Source: CAVUCH01 sp963739995
GTDB lineage: Bacteria; Acidobacteriota; Vicinamibacteria; Vicinamibacterales; JAENWD01
Length of the DNA stretch: 64,000 bases
NCBI GenBank assembly: GCA_963739995.1
Contig: CAVUCH010000002.1
Coordinates: forward strand, 53,053-117,052
Direction of reading: 5' to 3'
Under the pieces are notes generated by a model. That model was not told where the DNA came from. It saw only the letters and a program-made list of their open reading frames with translations, and did no database searches. Of this stretch, positions 26,739 to 35,984 are shown piece after piece. The translations under genes and the position numbers were made by a program. Positions within the stretch are counted from its first letter, which is position 1. Each line of letters opens with the position of its first letter.

Positions 26739-27425
26739 CTACCCCAAATCGGCGAACCGATAGCCAACCCAGGGCTCGGTCACGATGTAACGCGGGCGAG
26801 ACGGATCAGGCTCGAGCTTCTTCCGGAGCGAGCCGAGAAGGACCCGCAGGTGCTCCGGCTGATCGACGGCATGCGGACCCCAGATCGCCTTCAGAATCGC
26901 TCGATGCGTGAGCACGCGCCCCGGGTGCTGCGCGAAGAACACCAGCAGCTCAAACTCCTTCGGCGTCAACCGGACCTTCTCGTCACCGCGTGTGACAGAA
27001 TGCCGATCCCGGTCGATCACGAGATCGCCCCGCACGATCGGACCAGCCGTCGCCGGCGCCGCTTCCACACGACGTAACGCCACGCGAATCCGCGCCAGCA
27101 GCTCCTCGGCACCAAACGGCTTCGTCACGTAGTCGTCGGCGCCTGCGTCGAGCGCGCTGACCTTGTCTCCTTCTGCGCCGCGGGCCGAGAGCACGATGAT
27201 CGGCGTCGACCGACCGTCTCGGATCAGCCGGCACACTTCTACGCCGTCCACGTCGGGTAGACCCAGGTCGAGGATGATCAGGTCGGGATCGACACGCTCG
27301 ACACTCTCCATGCCGGCCTTGCCCGACATCGCGGTCGACACCTCGTACCCTCGTGATCGAAGCAGGGGCGCCATCGTGGCCAGGATCGACGGCTCGTCGT
27401 CGACGATCAGCACGCGTGACGGCAT
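26739..27425 (-). CDS. KdpE-like OmpR-family response regulator
   Basis: 228 residues. Receiver domain with DDE (9-11), phospho-acceptor Asp in DLIILDLGLPDVDG, Thr/Ser in VLSARG and Lys in DYVTKPFGAEELLARIRVALRR. The C-terminal winged helix (VRLTPKEFELLVFFAQHPGRVLTHRAILKAIWG, VLLGSLRKKLEPDPSRPRYIVTEPWVGYRF) has the terminal E-P-x-x-G-Y-R-F typical of KdpE. KdpE proteins respond to potassium limitation through KdpD, but no kdpFABC genes are in this window, and the kinase gene upstream is reduced to a fragment. It may therefore be orphaned. Confidence 0.9.
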   Translation of the reverse strand: MPSRVLIVDDEPSILATMAPLLRSRGYEVSTAMSGKAGMESVERVDPDLIILDLGLPDVDGVEVCRLIRDGRSTPIIVLSARGAEGDKVSALDAGADDYVTKPFGAEELLARIRVALRRVEAAPATAGPIVRGDLVIDRDRHSVTRGDEKVRLTPKEFELLVFFAQHPGRVLTHRAILKAIWGPHAVDQPEHLRVLLGSLRKKLEPDPSRPRYIVTEPWVGYRFADLG

Positions 27426-27430
27426 GATGA

Positions 27431-27565
27431 TTACGACGCGTGCGCGTCCATCACGCGCACTGCAGATGGGACGACGATCGTGAACTGTGCACTTCCGCCC
27501 GCCACGTTCTCACACCAGATCCGTCCGCCTTCTGCGGCGATCTCATCCCTTGATAGCGCGAATCG
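27431..27565 (-). pseudogene. C-terminal scrap of a sensor histidine kinase
   Basis: The last about 45 codons read ALSRDEIAAEGGRIWCENVAGGSAQFTIVVPSA, the G2/G3 end of a histidine kinase ATPase domain. It stops 5 bases before the response regulator start, the usual kinase-regulator spacing. Upstream the frame loses resemblance at about 27565, so the H-box, N-box and sensor parts (as in KdpD) are gone. Confidence 0.7.
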
Positions 27566-27850
27566 CCCTAAAAAAGCCGTAAAGAGGTGAAGGGCCGATG
27601 TGACGAGCGTGCGTGTGTCCGGGGCGGCGTTCGAACGCCTGAGACGTCCATAAGGCGGCGCCTGGCCCGCCTCTCGATACCCACGCAGAGCATCACGCAA
27701 GCAGCGCGCGCACTGACCCGCTTTGGCGCGCAAGCTGGACTCGGTCCCGCTCGCCTCGAGCGAAGCAATGTGAGAACCTGACTCATCCTTGGTTCGCATT
27801 GCGCGGAGACAACAAGACGTACAGGTACTTCAGAGGTCTGGAGGTCGCAT

Positions 27851-29016
27851 ATGTCATGCACCATCGGCATCTCGACTCGGTGCCTCGCACGCGTCGCTCT
27901 GGCAATGCTTTTTGGGCTCATCGGCCACACTGCGATGGCTCAGTCAGTCCAGGGAACAGCGACATATCGCGAACGTATTACCCTGCCGCCGGGTGCCGTG
28001 TTCGAAGCCACCCTCGAGGACGTCTCGCGGGCCGATGCCGCTGCGTCGATCATCGCAACGACGCGTGTAGCCACACCTGGCAATCCGCCCATCCGGTTCA
28101 CCTTGGCGTACGACCCGGCGAAAATCGTCGCCGCCAACCGGTATGTCGTTCGGGCGAGAATCCTGCTGAACGACAAGCTCGTCTTCACGACCGACACGCC
28201 GCCGCCTGTGATCACGCGCGGAAGTCCAACCGACGTCTCCATAATGCTGCGCAGTGTCGCAGCGAATCAGACTGGGTCGACTCCCGCTGGGGGCGGCGGA
28301 GGTCTCGAAGGGACATACTGGAGAGCAACCGAGGTTGCGGGAAAGCCGACACCCGCCCAAGACGCGAATCGTGAGGCCCATCTGCTTTTCGAGACGGGAG
28401 GCCGGTTCTCTGGCTCTGACGGATGCAATCGCATCGCGGGTAGCTATGAGCTGAAAGGAGACGTCGTCAGGTTCAGCCCTGGGACGGCCACCCAAAAAGC
28501 ATGCATCGACATTGGTGATCTCGATGCCGCAGTCCGCGCCGCATTGAAGGGTGCGACCCGACTGACGATCGCGGGCGATCGCCTGAATCTCCTCGACGCC
28601 TCGGGCAGGCAGTTGGCTGTATTCAGTGCACCGACTCAGCGGTCCCAATCGTCGACCTCGCCTGGACTTGCAGGTACGTCCTGGCAACTCGTCAAGTTTC
28701 AGGGCAGCGACGAAAAGATACTGATGCCCGATGACAGCGCGAAGTACACGATCGAGTTCGCTGCCGCCGGTCAGCTGACCGACGGATCGACTGCAATCGC
28801 GGCCGCAGCACTTGGAAATCGGGCGGGCCAAATCAGCTGCAGTTCGGTCCATTAGCGCTCACTCGTGCCAAATGCCCCGCTGGCTCCTTGCACGATCAGA
28901 TCGTGAAGCAGTGGGCAAACATCCGATCGTACGTTGTCAAGGACGGTCACCTGTTTCTGTCGCTGATGGCGGACGGCGGAATTTACGAATTCGAACCGCT
29001 CGAGAAGACCAATTAA
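27851..29016 (+). CDS. YbaY/META-domain exported protein, frameshifted
   Basis: A signal peptide (LARVALAMLFGLIGHTAMAQ) is followed by a YbaY-like domain (VQGTATYRERITLPPGAVFEATLEDVSRADAAASIIATT ... RYVVRARILLNDKLVFTTD). A META domain follows (GTYWRATEVAGK, LFETGGRFSGSDGCNRIAGSYELKGDVVRF, TQKACIDI), then the start of a second META-like module (LAGTSWQLVKFQGSDE). The open frame ends at 28855, but the module clearly continues in another frame from about 28783 to TAA 29014-29016: RIDCNRGRSTWKSGGPNQLQFGPLALTRAKCP ... QWANIRSYVVKDGHLFLSLMADGGIYEFEP. One base is missing near 28783. The corrected protein is about 388 residues. META/HslJ-type domains are envelope-associated and linked to stress or antibiotic tolerance; the role here is unknown. 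Confidence 0.8.
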
Positions 29017-29134
29017 TGATGATTGCTCGTCCCTAGCGGGAATTCCGTGGTCTCGGCGTGGATCCGGCAGGACGCAAAGAGGAGCAGACGAACACGGCGC
29101 GCCCGGATCACACGAGGGCGCACCAGTAACGCGG

Positions 29135-31945
29135 TCAGTGCTTCGCTCGCCCGATCAGTTTCGTTGCTTCCCTCAGCCACAACACGGAGCTGGCGACCGC
29201 GATACAGAATGTCCAGTCTCGAGCCGTCAAACCGACGGTCCCAAAGGCGCGTTGGAGAAACGGCACGTATACCACCAGAAATTGCAGGGCCACTGACCCG
29301 GCGACCGCCCCCCACAGCCACCGGTTCGTGAAGAGGTGAACGAACGCACTTCGCTCGTCGGATCGCGCGTTCACCACATTGAAGATCTGAAACAACATCA
29401 GCGTTGTGAACGCCATCGTCTGTCCATACCGCAGGTTGCCCTCTCCCTCGACGAACCCTCCTGGCATTGAGGCGTCCAGGACGAACAGCGTGCCGGCCGC
29501 CATGACGATGCCGACGAAGAAGATCCCCCGCCACATGCGCCCGGTGACCACTCCCTCGCCGACAGGACGCGGCGGTTGGTGCATGAGCCCTTCATCCGCC
29601 GGATCGACACCCAGCGCAAGTGCTGGTGGACCATCGGTCACAAGATTGATCCAGAGGATCTGTGTCGCGAGCAGCGGTAGGACGACGGCGCCACCGCCGA
29701 CGTCAAGGCCGATCTGTCCGGCGAGCAGGACGCCAAAGAACATGGTGATCACCTCGCCGATGTTCGACGAGAGGAGATACCGCAGGAACTTGCGGATGTT
29801 CGCGAAAATCGCGCGCCCTTCTTCGACCGCCGCGACGATCGACGCGAAGTTGTCGTCGGACAGTACCATGTCGGCCGCCTCCTTCGAGACGTCCGTCCCC
29901 GTGATGCCCATGGCGACGCCGATGTCCGCCTTCTTCAACGCTGGCGCGTCGTTCACGCCGTCTCCCGTCATGGCGACAACCGCCCCGGAACGCTTCAGCG
30001 CATCGACGATGCGAAGTTTGTGCTCCGGGTTCACCCGCGCGTACACGGACACTTCGGCTGACATGCGCGAAAGCGCGTCGGCCGACAGCTTCTCCAGCTC
30101 GGCTCCTGTCGTTGTGCGGCCATCGGTGCTAATCCCGAGCTCGCGAGCGATGACGCTGGCGGTGCGCGGATGATCGCCGGTAATCATGATCGGACGAATA
30201 CCCGCGTGTCGGGCGCGCGCGACCGCGTCTCTGGCTTCTGATCGAGGCGGATCGATGATGCCAATCAGTCCGGCGAACACAAGATCCTGTTCAACCCGTT
30301 CGTCGGGACGTGCCGACGTTTCCGCGAAAGCCTCGTGCGTCAGCCACCGGCCGGCAACGCCAAGCGTCCTGAGTGCCTCGCCCGCGAGGGCTTCGTTCGT
30401 TTCGAGTATTGCTGCACGCCGCTCCGGGGTGAGCGGCCGCCGCTCCTCGCCGACGAGTTCTCGCGTGCACCGCGTCAGCAAGACATCAGGGGCGCCCTTG
30501 GTGAACACCACGCCACGGTCCTGGTGCTCGGAATCACGGTGCAGCGTGCTCATCAACTTGCGTTCCGAAGAGAATGGGACCTCTCCCACACGAGGAAGTC
30601 GCTGGTCGAGCGAATCGGCACTCAGGCCGCACTTCCGCGCAGCGACCAGCAACGCGCCTTCCGTTGGATCGCCCTGCACCGTCCATCGGCCGGCCGTCTC
30701 CTGAATTGAGGCGTTGTTCGCGCGGTCGGCCGCGGCAAGCGCGCGTTCCAGTTCGAAGCGCAGCGCTCCTTCGATTGGCCGCCCTCCTTCAGCCTGAACC
30801 GCGCCATGGGGTGCATACCCTGAGCCCTCGAACGTGACGCGCCCGCTCGCGGTTACCACCACGCGCACCGTCATCTCGTTCTTCGTGAGCGTGCCGGTCT
30901 TATCCGATGCGATAACCGTGGCGGAGCCGAGCGTTTCCACTGCGGCCAGGTGCCGGACGATGGCGTTTCGCCTCGCCATACGCTGCACGCCGATCGAGAG
31001 CACGGCTGTCACAACGGCAGGGAGGCCTTCGGGAACGGCCGCGACGGCCAGCGCGACCCCGAGGATGAGTACATCGAACAGGGCGCCGGCGCTACGTACA
31101 TCTTCGACGACCACGATGGTGACGATCATGATGACCGCGATTGCGACCACGACCAGACCCAGCATCTTGCCGGTGCGATCCAATTCCCGTTGGAGCGGCG
31201 TCGCCTCGTCGGGCGTTGCCTTGAGGAGTCCTGCGATGCGCCCCATCTCGGTGCGCATGCCCGTGGCGGTGACGACAGCCTTCCCATGCCCGTAGGTTGC
31301 GGCGGTGCCGCTGAAGACCATGTTGTCCCGATCGCCGAGCACCACCTCCTCGGCGATCACGGCGGTATCCTTCGTGGTCGGCAGGCTCTCGCCGGTGAGT
31401 GCAGCCTCCGCCGTCTGTAGGGCGACGGACTCGAGCAACCGGCCATCGGCGGCAATGGTGTCACCTTCCTCGACGAGGATGATGTCGCCCGGAACGATCT
31501 GCGACGCGGAGACGGTTCGCCGCTCTCCGCCTCGGATCACGGAGGCGTCCGCCGCCGACATCGCGCGAAGTGCGGCAACGGCAGCCTCGGCACGCGACTC
31601 CTGCACATAGCCCATGGTCGCGTTCAGGAGCACGACGGCAAAGATGGCAATGGCTTCGTACGGGAGGGCCGCGTCCCGCTCCACGATCCAGAGCGCCGCG
31701 GAGATCGCTGTTGCGACGAGAAGCAGGATGACGAGCACATCCTGAAATTGCGAGAGGAATCGCCGCCACGACGGGACAGGCTTCTCCGCGGCGAGCTCGT
31801 TTGGTCCGTCCTGCGCGAGCCGAGCGCGCGCTTCCTCTTCGCTCAGCCCGCTCTGCTCATTGGTCCCGAGCCTGGCGACCAGTTCGCTGGCGTGCAGGCG
31901 GTACGCCATACTCGGCTCTGGCGCTTCGCTCGCGATGGTAGGCAC
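29135..31945 (-). CDS. Ca2+-type (P2) P-type ATPase
   Basis: 936 residues from GTG 31945, with AAGGAG about 10 bases upstream. Motifs: actuator TGES (184-187), the P2-type PEGLP (305-309) in membrane helix 4, phosphorylation site DKTGTLT (Asp348), KGAP and TGDGVNDAPALKKADIGVAMG in the hinge, and about ten membrane helices. The family (PacL/SERCA-like) pumps Ca2+, sometimes Mn2+ or Na+, out of the cytoplasm. The N-terminal cation-ATPase domain (residues 15-60) is present. The gene is monocistronic; nothing nearby suggests a partner. Confidence 0.93.
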   Translation of the reverse strand: MPTIASEAPEPSMAYRLHASELVARLGTNEQSGLSEEEARARLAQDGPNELAAEKPVPSWRRFLSQFQDVLVILLLVATAISAALWIVERDAALPYEAIAIFAVVLLNATMGYVQESRAEAAVAALRAMSAADASVIRGGERRTVSASQIVPGDIILVEEGDTIAADGRLLESVALQTAEAALTGESLPTTKDTAVIAEEVVLGDRDNMVFSGTAATYGHGKAVVTATGMRTEMGRIAGLLKATPDEATPLQRELDRTGKMLGLVVVAIAVIMIVTIVVVEDVRSAGALFDVLILGVALAVAAVPEGLPAVVTAVLSIGVQRMARRNAIVRHLAAVETLGSATVIASDKTGTLTKNEMTVRVVVTASGRVTFEGSGYAPHGAVQAEGGRPIEGALRFELERALAAADRANNASIQETAGRWTVQGDPTEGALLVAARKCGLSADSLDQRLPRVGEVPFSSERKLMSTLHRDSEHQDRGVVFTKGAPDVLLTRCTRELVGEERRPLTPERRAAILETNEALAGEALRTLGVAGRWLTHEAFAETSARPDERVEQDLVFAGLIGIIDPPRSEARDAVARARHAGIRPIMITGDHPRTASVIARELGISTDGRTTTGAELEKLSADALSRMSAEVSVYARVNPEHKLRIVDALKRSGAVVAMTGDGVNDAPALKKADIGVAMGITGTDVSKEAADMVLSDDNFASIVAAVEEGRAIFANIRKFLRYLLSSNIGEVITMFFGVLLAGQIGLDVGGGAVVLPLLATQILWINLVTDGPPALALGVDPADEGLMHQPPRPVGEGVVTGRMWRGIFFVGIVMAAGTLFVLDASMPGGFVEGEGNLRYGQTMAFTTLMLFQIFNVVNARSDERSAFVHLFTNRWLWGAVAGSVALQFLVVYVPFLQRAFGTVGLTARDWTFCIAVASSVLWLREATKLIGRAKH

Positions 31946-32655
31946 GCGGTCTGCTCCTTGAGAGGCGGCACGACATGCGTCGCGATGTTACCGCAGGCAA
32001 TGCACTCGCAGGCTGACGCATGGGGAAGATGCCGATCGAGCGCATCTTCAGCTGTCATCGCTGGCTCGTGTGAAGACCTGACATCGCCCGACTGCGTACT
32101 TCGCCGCGCGCGACGCGCGGCCTACTGACTGACCTCCCGTTGAGGGCCGCTGTGAACGAGAACCCGGGTTCGTCTCCATTGCTCGGCAGTCGTCGCGTCT
32201 GGCTCAGCCGCATAGCCGTCACGAACACATTCCGGAGTGCAGCGCCTGTAGGATGCTCGTCGCACGCATTCTGATCGTTCGCCGACGTGCCCGTTAACAC
32301 GAGACGTTCAAGACCCCGACGGTACGTCCGATCGAAGCGTTCGATATAGCCCCGGCTGGATGTTCACTCCACGCAGGCCGCGGGGCTCTCCGATCCGTGG
32401 CTGCCGACCCCACGGTGCACTGGGGCCGGGTCCCGCCGGTCACCTATCTGCCGCGCGTCTCATCCCGGCCCGGAGTCCCGCATATTTGGTCCGCTTGACA
32501 GAGGAGCGTACCCGTCGACATGGACTCGTGGTCGGAGCAAGCCGCCGAGAGGTCCCGGTTCTCCTTGGTGTCTGGTTGTCAGGGCGGCGGGCGGTTGGGC
32601 GCCGTGGCAGACCCCGGACTGGAAAGCCCTTGCTCCCGGGTGCGTATTCGTATTA

Positions 32656-32661
32656 TATAAT
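32656..32661 (+). promoter_or_regulatory. candidate -10 box of the TonB receptor gene
   Basis: A perfect TATAAT in the most AT-rich patch of the region, 38 bases before ATG 32700. No good -35 box at normal spacing (TTGCTC lies about 20 bases upstream). The candidate operator begins one base after it, so a bound repressor would cover the transcription start. Confidence 0.45.
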
Positions 32662-32662
32662 C

Positions 32663-32683
32663 GATTATCGTTCATCGATAACG
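32663..32683 (+). promoter_or_regulatory. candidate GntR operator, copy 1
   Basis: Contains TTATCGTTCATCGATAA, an inverted repeat of TTATCG and CGATAA around a 5-base spacer. The 21-base stretch recurs exactly at 42421-42441, next to the gntR gene. It also overlaps a second palindrome, ATAATCGATTAT (32657-32668). Confidence 0.7.
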
Positions 32684-32699
32684 AGTCAAGGAGGTGTTT

Positions 32700-35600
32700 A
32701 TGGTGCTATTGCTGCGCACGCCTGCTCGCCGGCTGATGTGGCTGTTGCTCCTTCTGTTCGGTTTGCTGGCTCCCCTCCCCGCGGCGGCGCAGGAATCCGG
32801 CGTCGTTGGCACAGTCCGTGACACGAGCGGGGCGGTCGTCGCCGGGACCGACATTACGTTGACGAATACCCAGACCGGCGAGAGTCGGCGGGCGACGACC
32901 AACGACGACGGGCAGTACGCGATCCCGAGCGTCAGGGCCGCAACCTACCAGCTCACTGCCGAAAAAGCCGGCTTTCAGAAGCACGTCGTGGACGACCTCA
33001 AGCTGGAAGTCGAGCTCGTGCGCACCGTGGATGTCGTGCTCTCAGTGGGCGCCGTCGCGGATCAGGTGAGCGTCGTCGCGGCTGCGGCCCAGCTGCAGGC
33101 CGCGGACTCGACCGTCAGCACACTCTTCGAGACCAAGGTCGTCAACGAGTTGCCGCTAAACGGGCGAAACTTCCTCCAGCTGCAGTTGCTCGCGCCCGGC
33201 GTCACCATGGGGCGGCCCGGCACGTTCAGCGCCGTTCAGATCGCCGCGCAGAACACGAGCATCGGCGGGGGCAACTTCTCGGTGAACGGCATGCGGGACG
33301 TCTACAACGACTACCTGCTCGACGGCGTCTCGTTCAAAGACTGGATCCACGGCACCAACGGCATGAACCCGTCAGTCGACGCAGTCCAGGAGTTCCGGAC
33401 GCAAACAAGCAACTACCCGGCGGAGTTCGGCGCCAACGCCGGCGGCGTCGTCAACATGATCACCAAGTCGGGGACCAACTCGATCCGCGGCAGCGCGTAC
33501 CAGTACCTGCGCGACGATGCGTTTGACGCCAACAACTTCTTCTCCAACGCCGTCGGCGCGGAGAAGCCGCCGATGCGGCGCAACCAATTCGGCGGCGCCG
33601 TCGGTGGGCCGATCCTGCAGAACAGGACCTTCTTCTTCGGCAGCTACGAGGGCTTCCGCGAGGATCGCGCGCGCACGCTCATCAGCACGCTGCCGACAGC
33701 CAAGATGCACCACGGTGACTTCTCGGAGCTGCTGGCGCAGCCGAACCCGATAGTGATTCACGACCCGGCTACCGGGCAGCCGTATCCCGGCAACATCATC
33801 CCGGCAGACCAGGTGCTGGCCGTCATGCCGGGTTACCTCGACACCTACGTCCCCCTTCCGACCGGGACCGGCCTGGTTCAGAACGACGTCGTCGAAGGCT
33901 CGCGGAAGAACGAGACCGACCAGTACATGGGCCGCGTCGACCATACGTTCGGCCCCAACACGCAGTTCTTCACGCGTTACGCGTACAACACGATCAGGGA
34001 CGTGCCCATCAACCGAAACCCGAACTTCAGCCAGAAGGAAAGCAACCGTGACACGAACCTGAGCGCGCAGTTGACGCAGACGCTCGGGCCGAGCACCGTG
34101 CTCGAGGTGCGGTTCGGCTTCAACCAGTTCCGCCAGGTCTCCAGCAACAACCTGCAGTTCACCTCACCGAGCATCGCCGCTGACGTGCTCAAGATTTCCG
34201 GCGTCTCCACCGACCCGGCATCCTCCAACGCGCCGGCGTTCAGCGTGCCCGGCTACAACGCGCTCGACCCCGGCGTGGTCTCTACCCCGCGAAGCTGGTA
34301 CAGCGATCGGTACGAGGGCCAGGCGAACGTGACCATGGTGCGCGGCGCCCACCAGCTCCGAGCCGGCCTCCACATCGTCAAGCACAAGGAGACGTTCCCG
34401 GAAGCGATCATCCCGAACGGTTTGTACTCATTCGACGGGACGTTCACCGGTCACTCGATGGCCGACATGCTGCTGGGCATCCCCAGCTCGTTCCTGCTCT
34501 CGCCGGAGCTGTTCGATCCACAGTTCCGGCAGACCGAGATCATGCCGTGGATTCAGGACGACTGGCGGGTCACGCCGAAGCTGACCGTCAACCTCGGACT
34601 GCGCTACGAGCGCCGTCCCTGGCCGGTCTCGAAGAACAACACCATCTCGAACATCCTGCTGCCGCCCGGAGGCGGCCAGGCGTCAGTGGTGCTTTCCGGC
34701 CCCTGCGTGCCCGACCCGCCCGTGCGGCGCTGCGAAACGACGCTGCCCACCTCGATTGCTTCGTCGCGAAGCACGCTCGGCAGCAACGACAACAACAACT
34801 TCGCGCCCCGCGTCGGCTTCGCCTACCGCGTGGGCGAGTCTGAGAAGATGGTGGTGCGAGGCGCGTACGGCGTCTTCTTCCAGCCGGAGCCGTTCAACCA
34901 GTTCGTGTTCCTCAGCATCAACCCGCCGTTCATCAGCTTCTATAACCGGTTCAACAACCAGGCGAACTACCAGACCTGGGACTGGTACAACCCCACCGCA
35001 GGCCTCCCGGCCGGTGGCATCCAGTTCACCTACATCCCCGAGGACTCGGTGACGCCGTACCTGCAGGCATGGAACATCGGCGTGCAGCGTGAGATCGCCG
35101 GCAACGTCGTCGACGTCACCTACGTCGGCAACAAGGACAGTCACCTCTGGGCTCGCACCTGGCCAAATCAGCCGCGGCCGGGACCCGGTGACATCGACCC
35201 ACGGCGGCCATACACGAACGTCTCCACGATTGCCGGCAACGAGCCGGTCGGCAGCTCGAGCTACAACGCGCTGCAGATCCGTGCCCAACGGCGATATTCC
35301 AAAGGCCTCGCGTACATCGCGTCCTACACATTTGGGAAGGCGCTCACCGACAGCCAGCTGGCCGAGACCGGCGCCTTCGTGCCCGACCTGCAGGACACGC
35401 AGAACCGCGCCGCCAATCGCGGGCTCTGGAGCGCCGACGCGCGGCAACGCTTCACCCTCAGCACGATTTACGAGCTGCCGTTCGGGCGGGGGCAGCGCTG
35501 GGGCAGCGACGCCTCGGGCCTGGTCAACGGGTTCATCGGCGGATGGCAGCTTGGCGGCATCTGGACGATACAGAGCGGCCAGCCTTTGACAGTGACGCTG

Positions 35601-35975
35601 CCGTTTGACAACCCGAACGTTGGCGAGGGCGCCAAGCTGCCGAACCTCGTCGGCGACCCCAACACCGGGCCCGGGACGGTAGAGAAGTTCTTCAACACCG
35701 ACGCCTTCGCCCTGCCGGCGCAATACACGTTCGGCGACGCAGGCATCGGCACCGTGACAGGGCCCGGGATCAACACCGTCGATCTGTCGCTCGTCAAGAA
35801 CCTGCAGGTGAGCAATCGCTTCCGGCTCCAGTTCCGCGTCGAGGCGTTCAACGCGTTCAACCACCTGGTGATGGGCGATCCCGACACGTCTTTCGGGACC
35901 CCGCTTTTCGGCCAGGTCACGAGCACGCGGCTCGACAATCGCGAGCTGCAGTTCGCCTTCCGTCTCGAGTTCTGA
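32700..35975 (+). CDS. Oar-like TonB-dependent outer-membrane receptor
   Basis: About 1091 residues from ATG 32700, after AAGGAGGT at 32688-32695. A signal peptide ends at LPAAAQ. Residues about 25-110 are a carboxypeptidase-regulatory-like (Ig-fold) domain (GVVGTVRDTSGAVVAGTDITLTNTQTGESRRATTNDDGQYAIPSV). A plug follows (VVNELPLNGRNFLQLQLLAPGV, NGMRDVYNDYLLDGVSFKD, FGANAGGVVNMITKSGTNSIRGSAYQYLRDDAFDANNFF), then a large barrel ending in an aromatic strand (RLDNRELQFAFRLEF, terminal Phe). Such receptors in Acidobacteriota are thought to import or bind oligosaccharides or peptides. As first gene of the catabolic locus, it probably carries that locus's substrate across the outer membrane. Confidence 0.93.
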   Translation: MVLLLRTPARRLMWLLLLLFGLLAPLPAAAQESGVVGTVRDTSGAVVAGTDITLTNTQTGESRRATTNDDGQYAIPSVRAATYQLTAEKAGFQKHVVDDLKLEVELVRTVDVVLSVGAVADQVSVVAAAAQLQAADSTVSTLFETKVVNELPLNGRNFLQLQLLAPGVTMGRPGTFSAVQIAAQNTSIGGGNFSVNGMRDVYNDYLLDGVSFKDWIHGTNGMNPSVDAVQEFRTQTSNYPAEFGANAGGVVNMITKSGTNSIRGSAYQYLRDDAFDANNFFSNAVGAEKPPMRRNQFGGAVGGPILQNRTFFFGSYEGFREDRARTLISTLPTAKMHHGDFSELLAQPNPIVIHDPATGQPYPGNIIPADQVLAVMPGYLDTYVPLPTGTGLVQNDVVEGSRKNETDQYMGRVDHTFGPNTQFFTRYAYNTIRDVPINRNPNFSQKESNRDTNLSAQLTQTLGPSTVLEVRFGFNQFRQVSSNNLQFTSPSIAADVLKISGVSTDPASSNAPAFSVPGYNALDPGVVSTPRSWYSDRYEGQANVTMVRGAHQLRAGLHIVKHKETFPEAIIPNGLYSFDGTFTGHSMADMLLGIPSSFLLSPELFDPQFRQTEIMPWIQDDWRVTPKLTVNLGLRYERRPWPVSKNNTISNILLPPGGGQASVVLSGPCVPDPPVRRCETTLPTSIASSRSTLGSNDNNNFAPRVGFAYRVGESEKMVVRGAYGVFFQPEPFNQFVFLSINPPFISFYNRFNNQANYQTWDWYNPTAGLPAGGIQFTYIPEDSVTPYLQAWNIGVQREIAGNVVDVTYVGNKDSHLWARTWPNQPRPGPGDIDPRRPYTNVSTIAGNEPVGSSSYNALQIRAQRRYSKGLAYIASYTFGKALTDSQLAETGAFVPDLQDTQNRAANRGLWSADARQRFTLSTIYELPFGRGQRWGSDASGLVNGFIGGWQLGGIWTIQSGQPLTVTLPFDNPNVGEGAKLPNLVGDPNTGPGTVEKFFNTDAFALPAQYTFGDAGIGTVTGPGINTVDLSLVKNLQVSNRFRLQFRVEAFNAFNHLVMGDPDTSFGTPLFGQVTSTRLDNRELQFAFRLEF

Positions 35976-35984
35976 GCGTCTGAC

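Larger units (their letters stand above)
31946..32699. other. long leader region before the TonB receptor gene
   Basis: 754 bases without a recognisable gene. The right end is AT-rich and carries a promoter-like TATAAT and the operator at 32663-32683. The left two-thirds has no motif I can name. Confidence 0.5.

Noticed and set aside
27566..27850. Possible insertion-sequence or attC-like site upstream of the YbaY/META gene
   Set aside because: No inverted ends, transposase motif or conserved core could be found; left unassigned.
32360..32821. Open frame overlapping the TonB gene start
   Set aside because: It crosses the promoter and operator and overlaps the receptor signal peptide in another frame.
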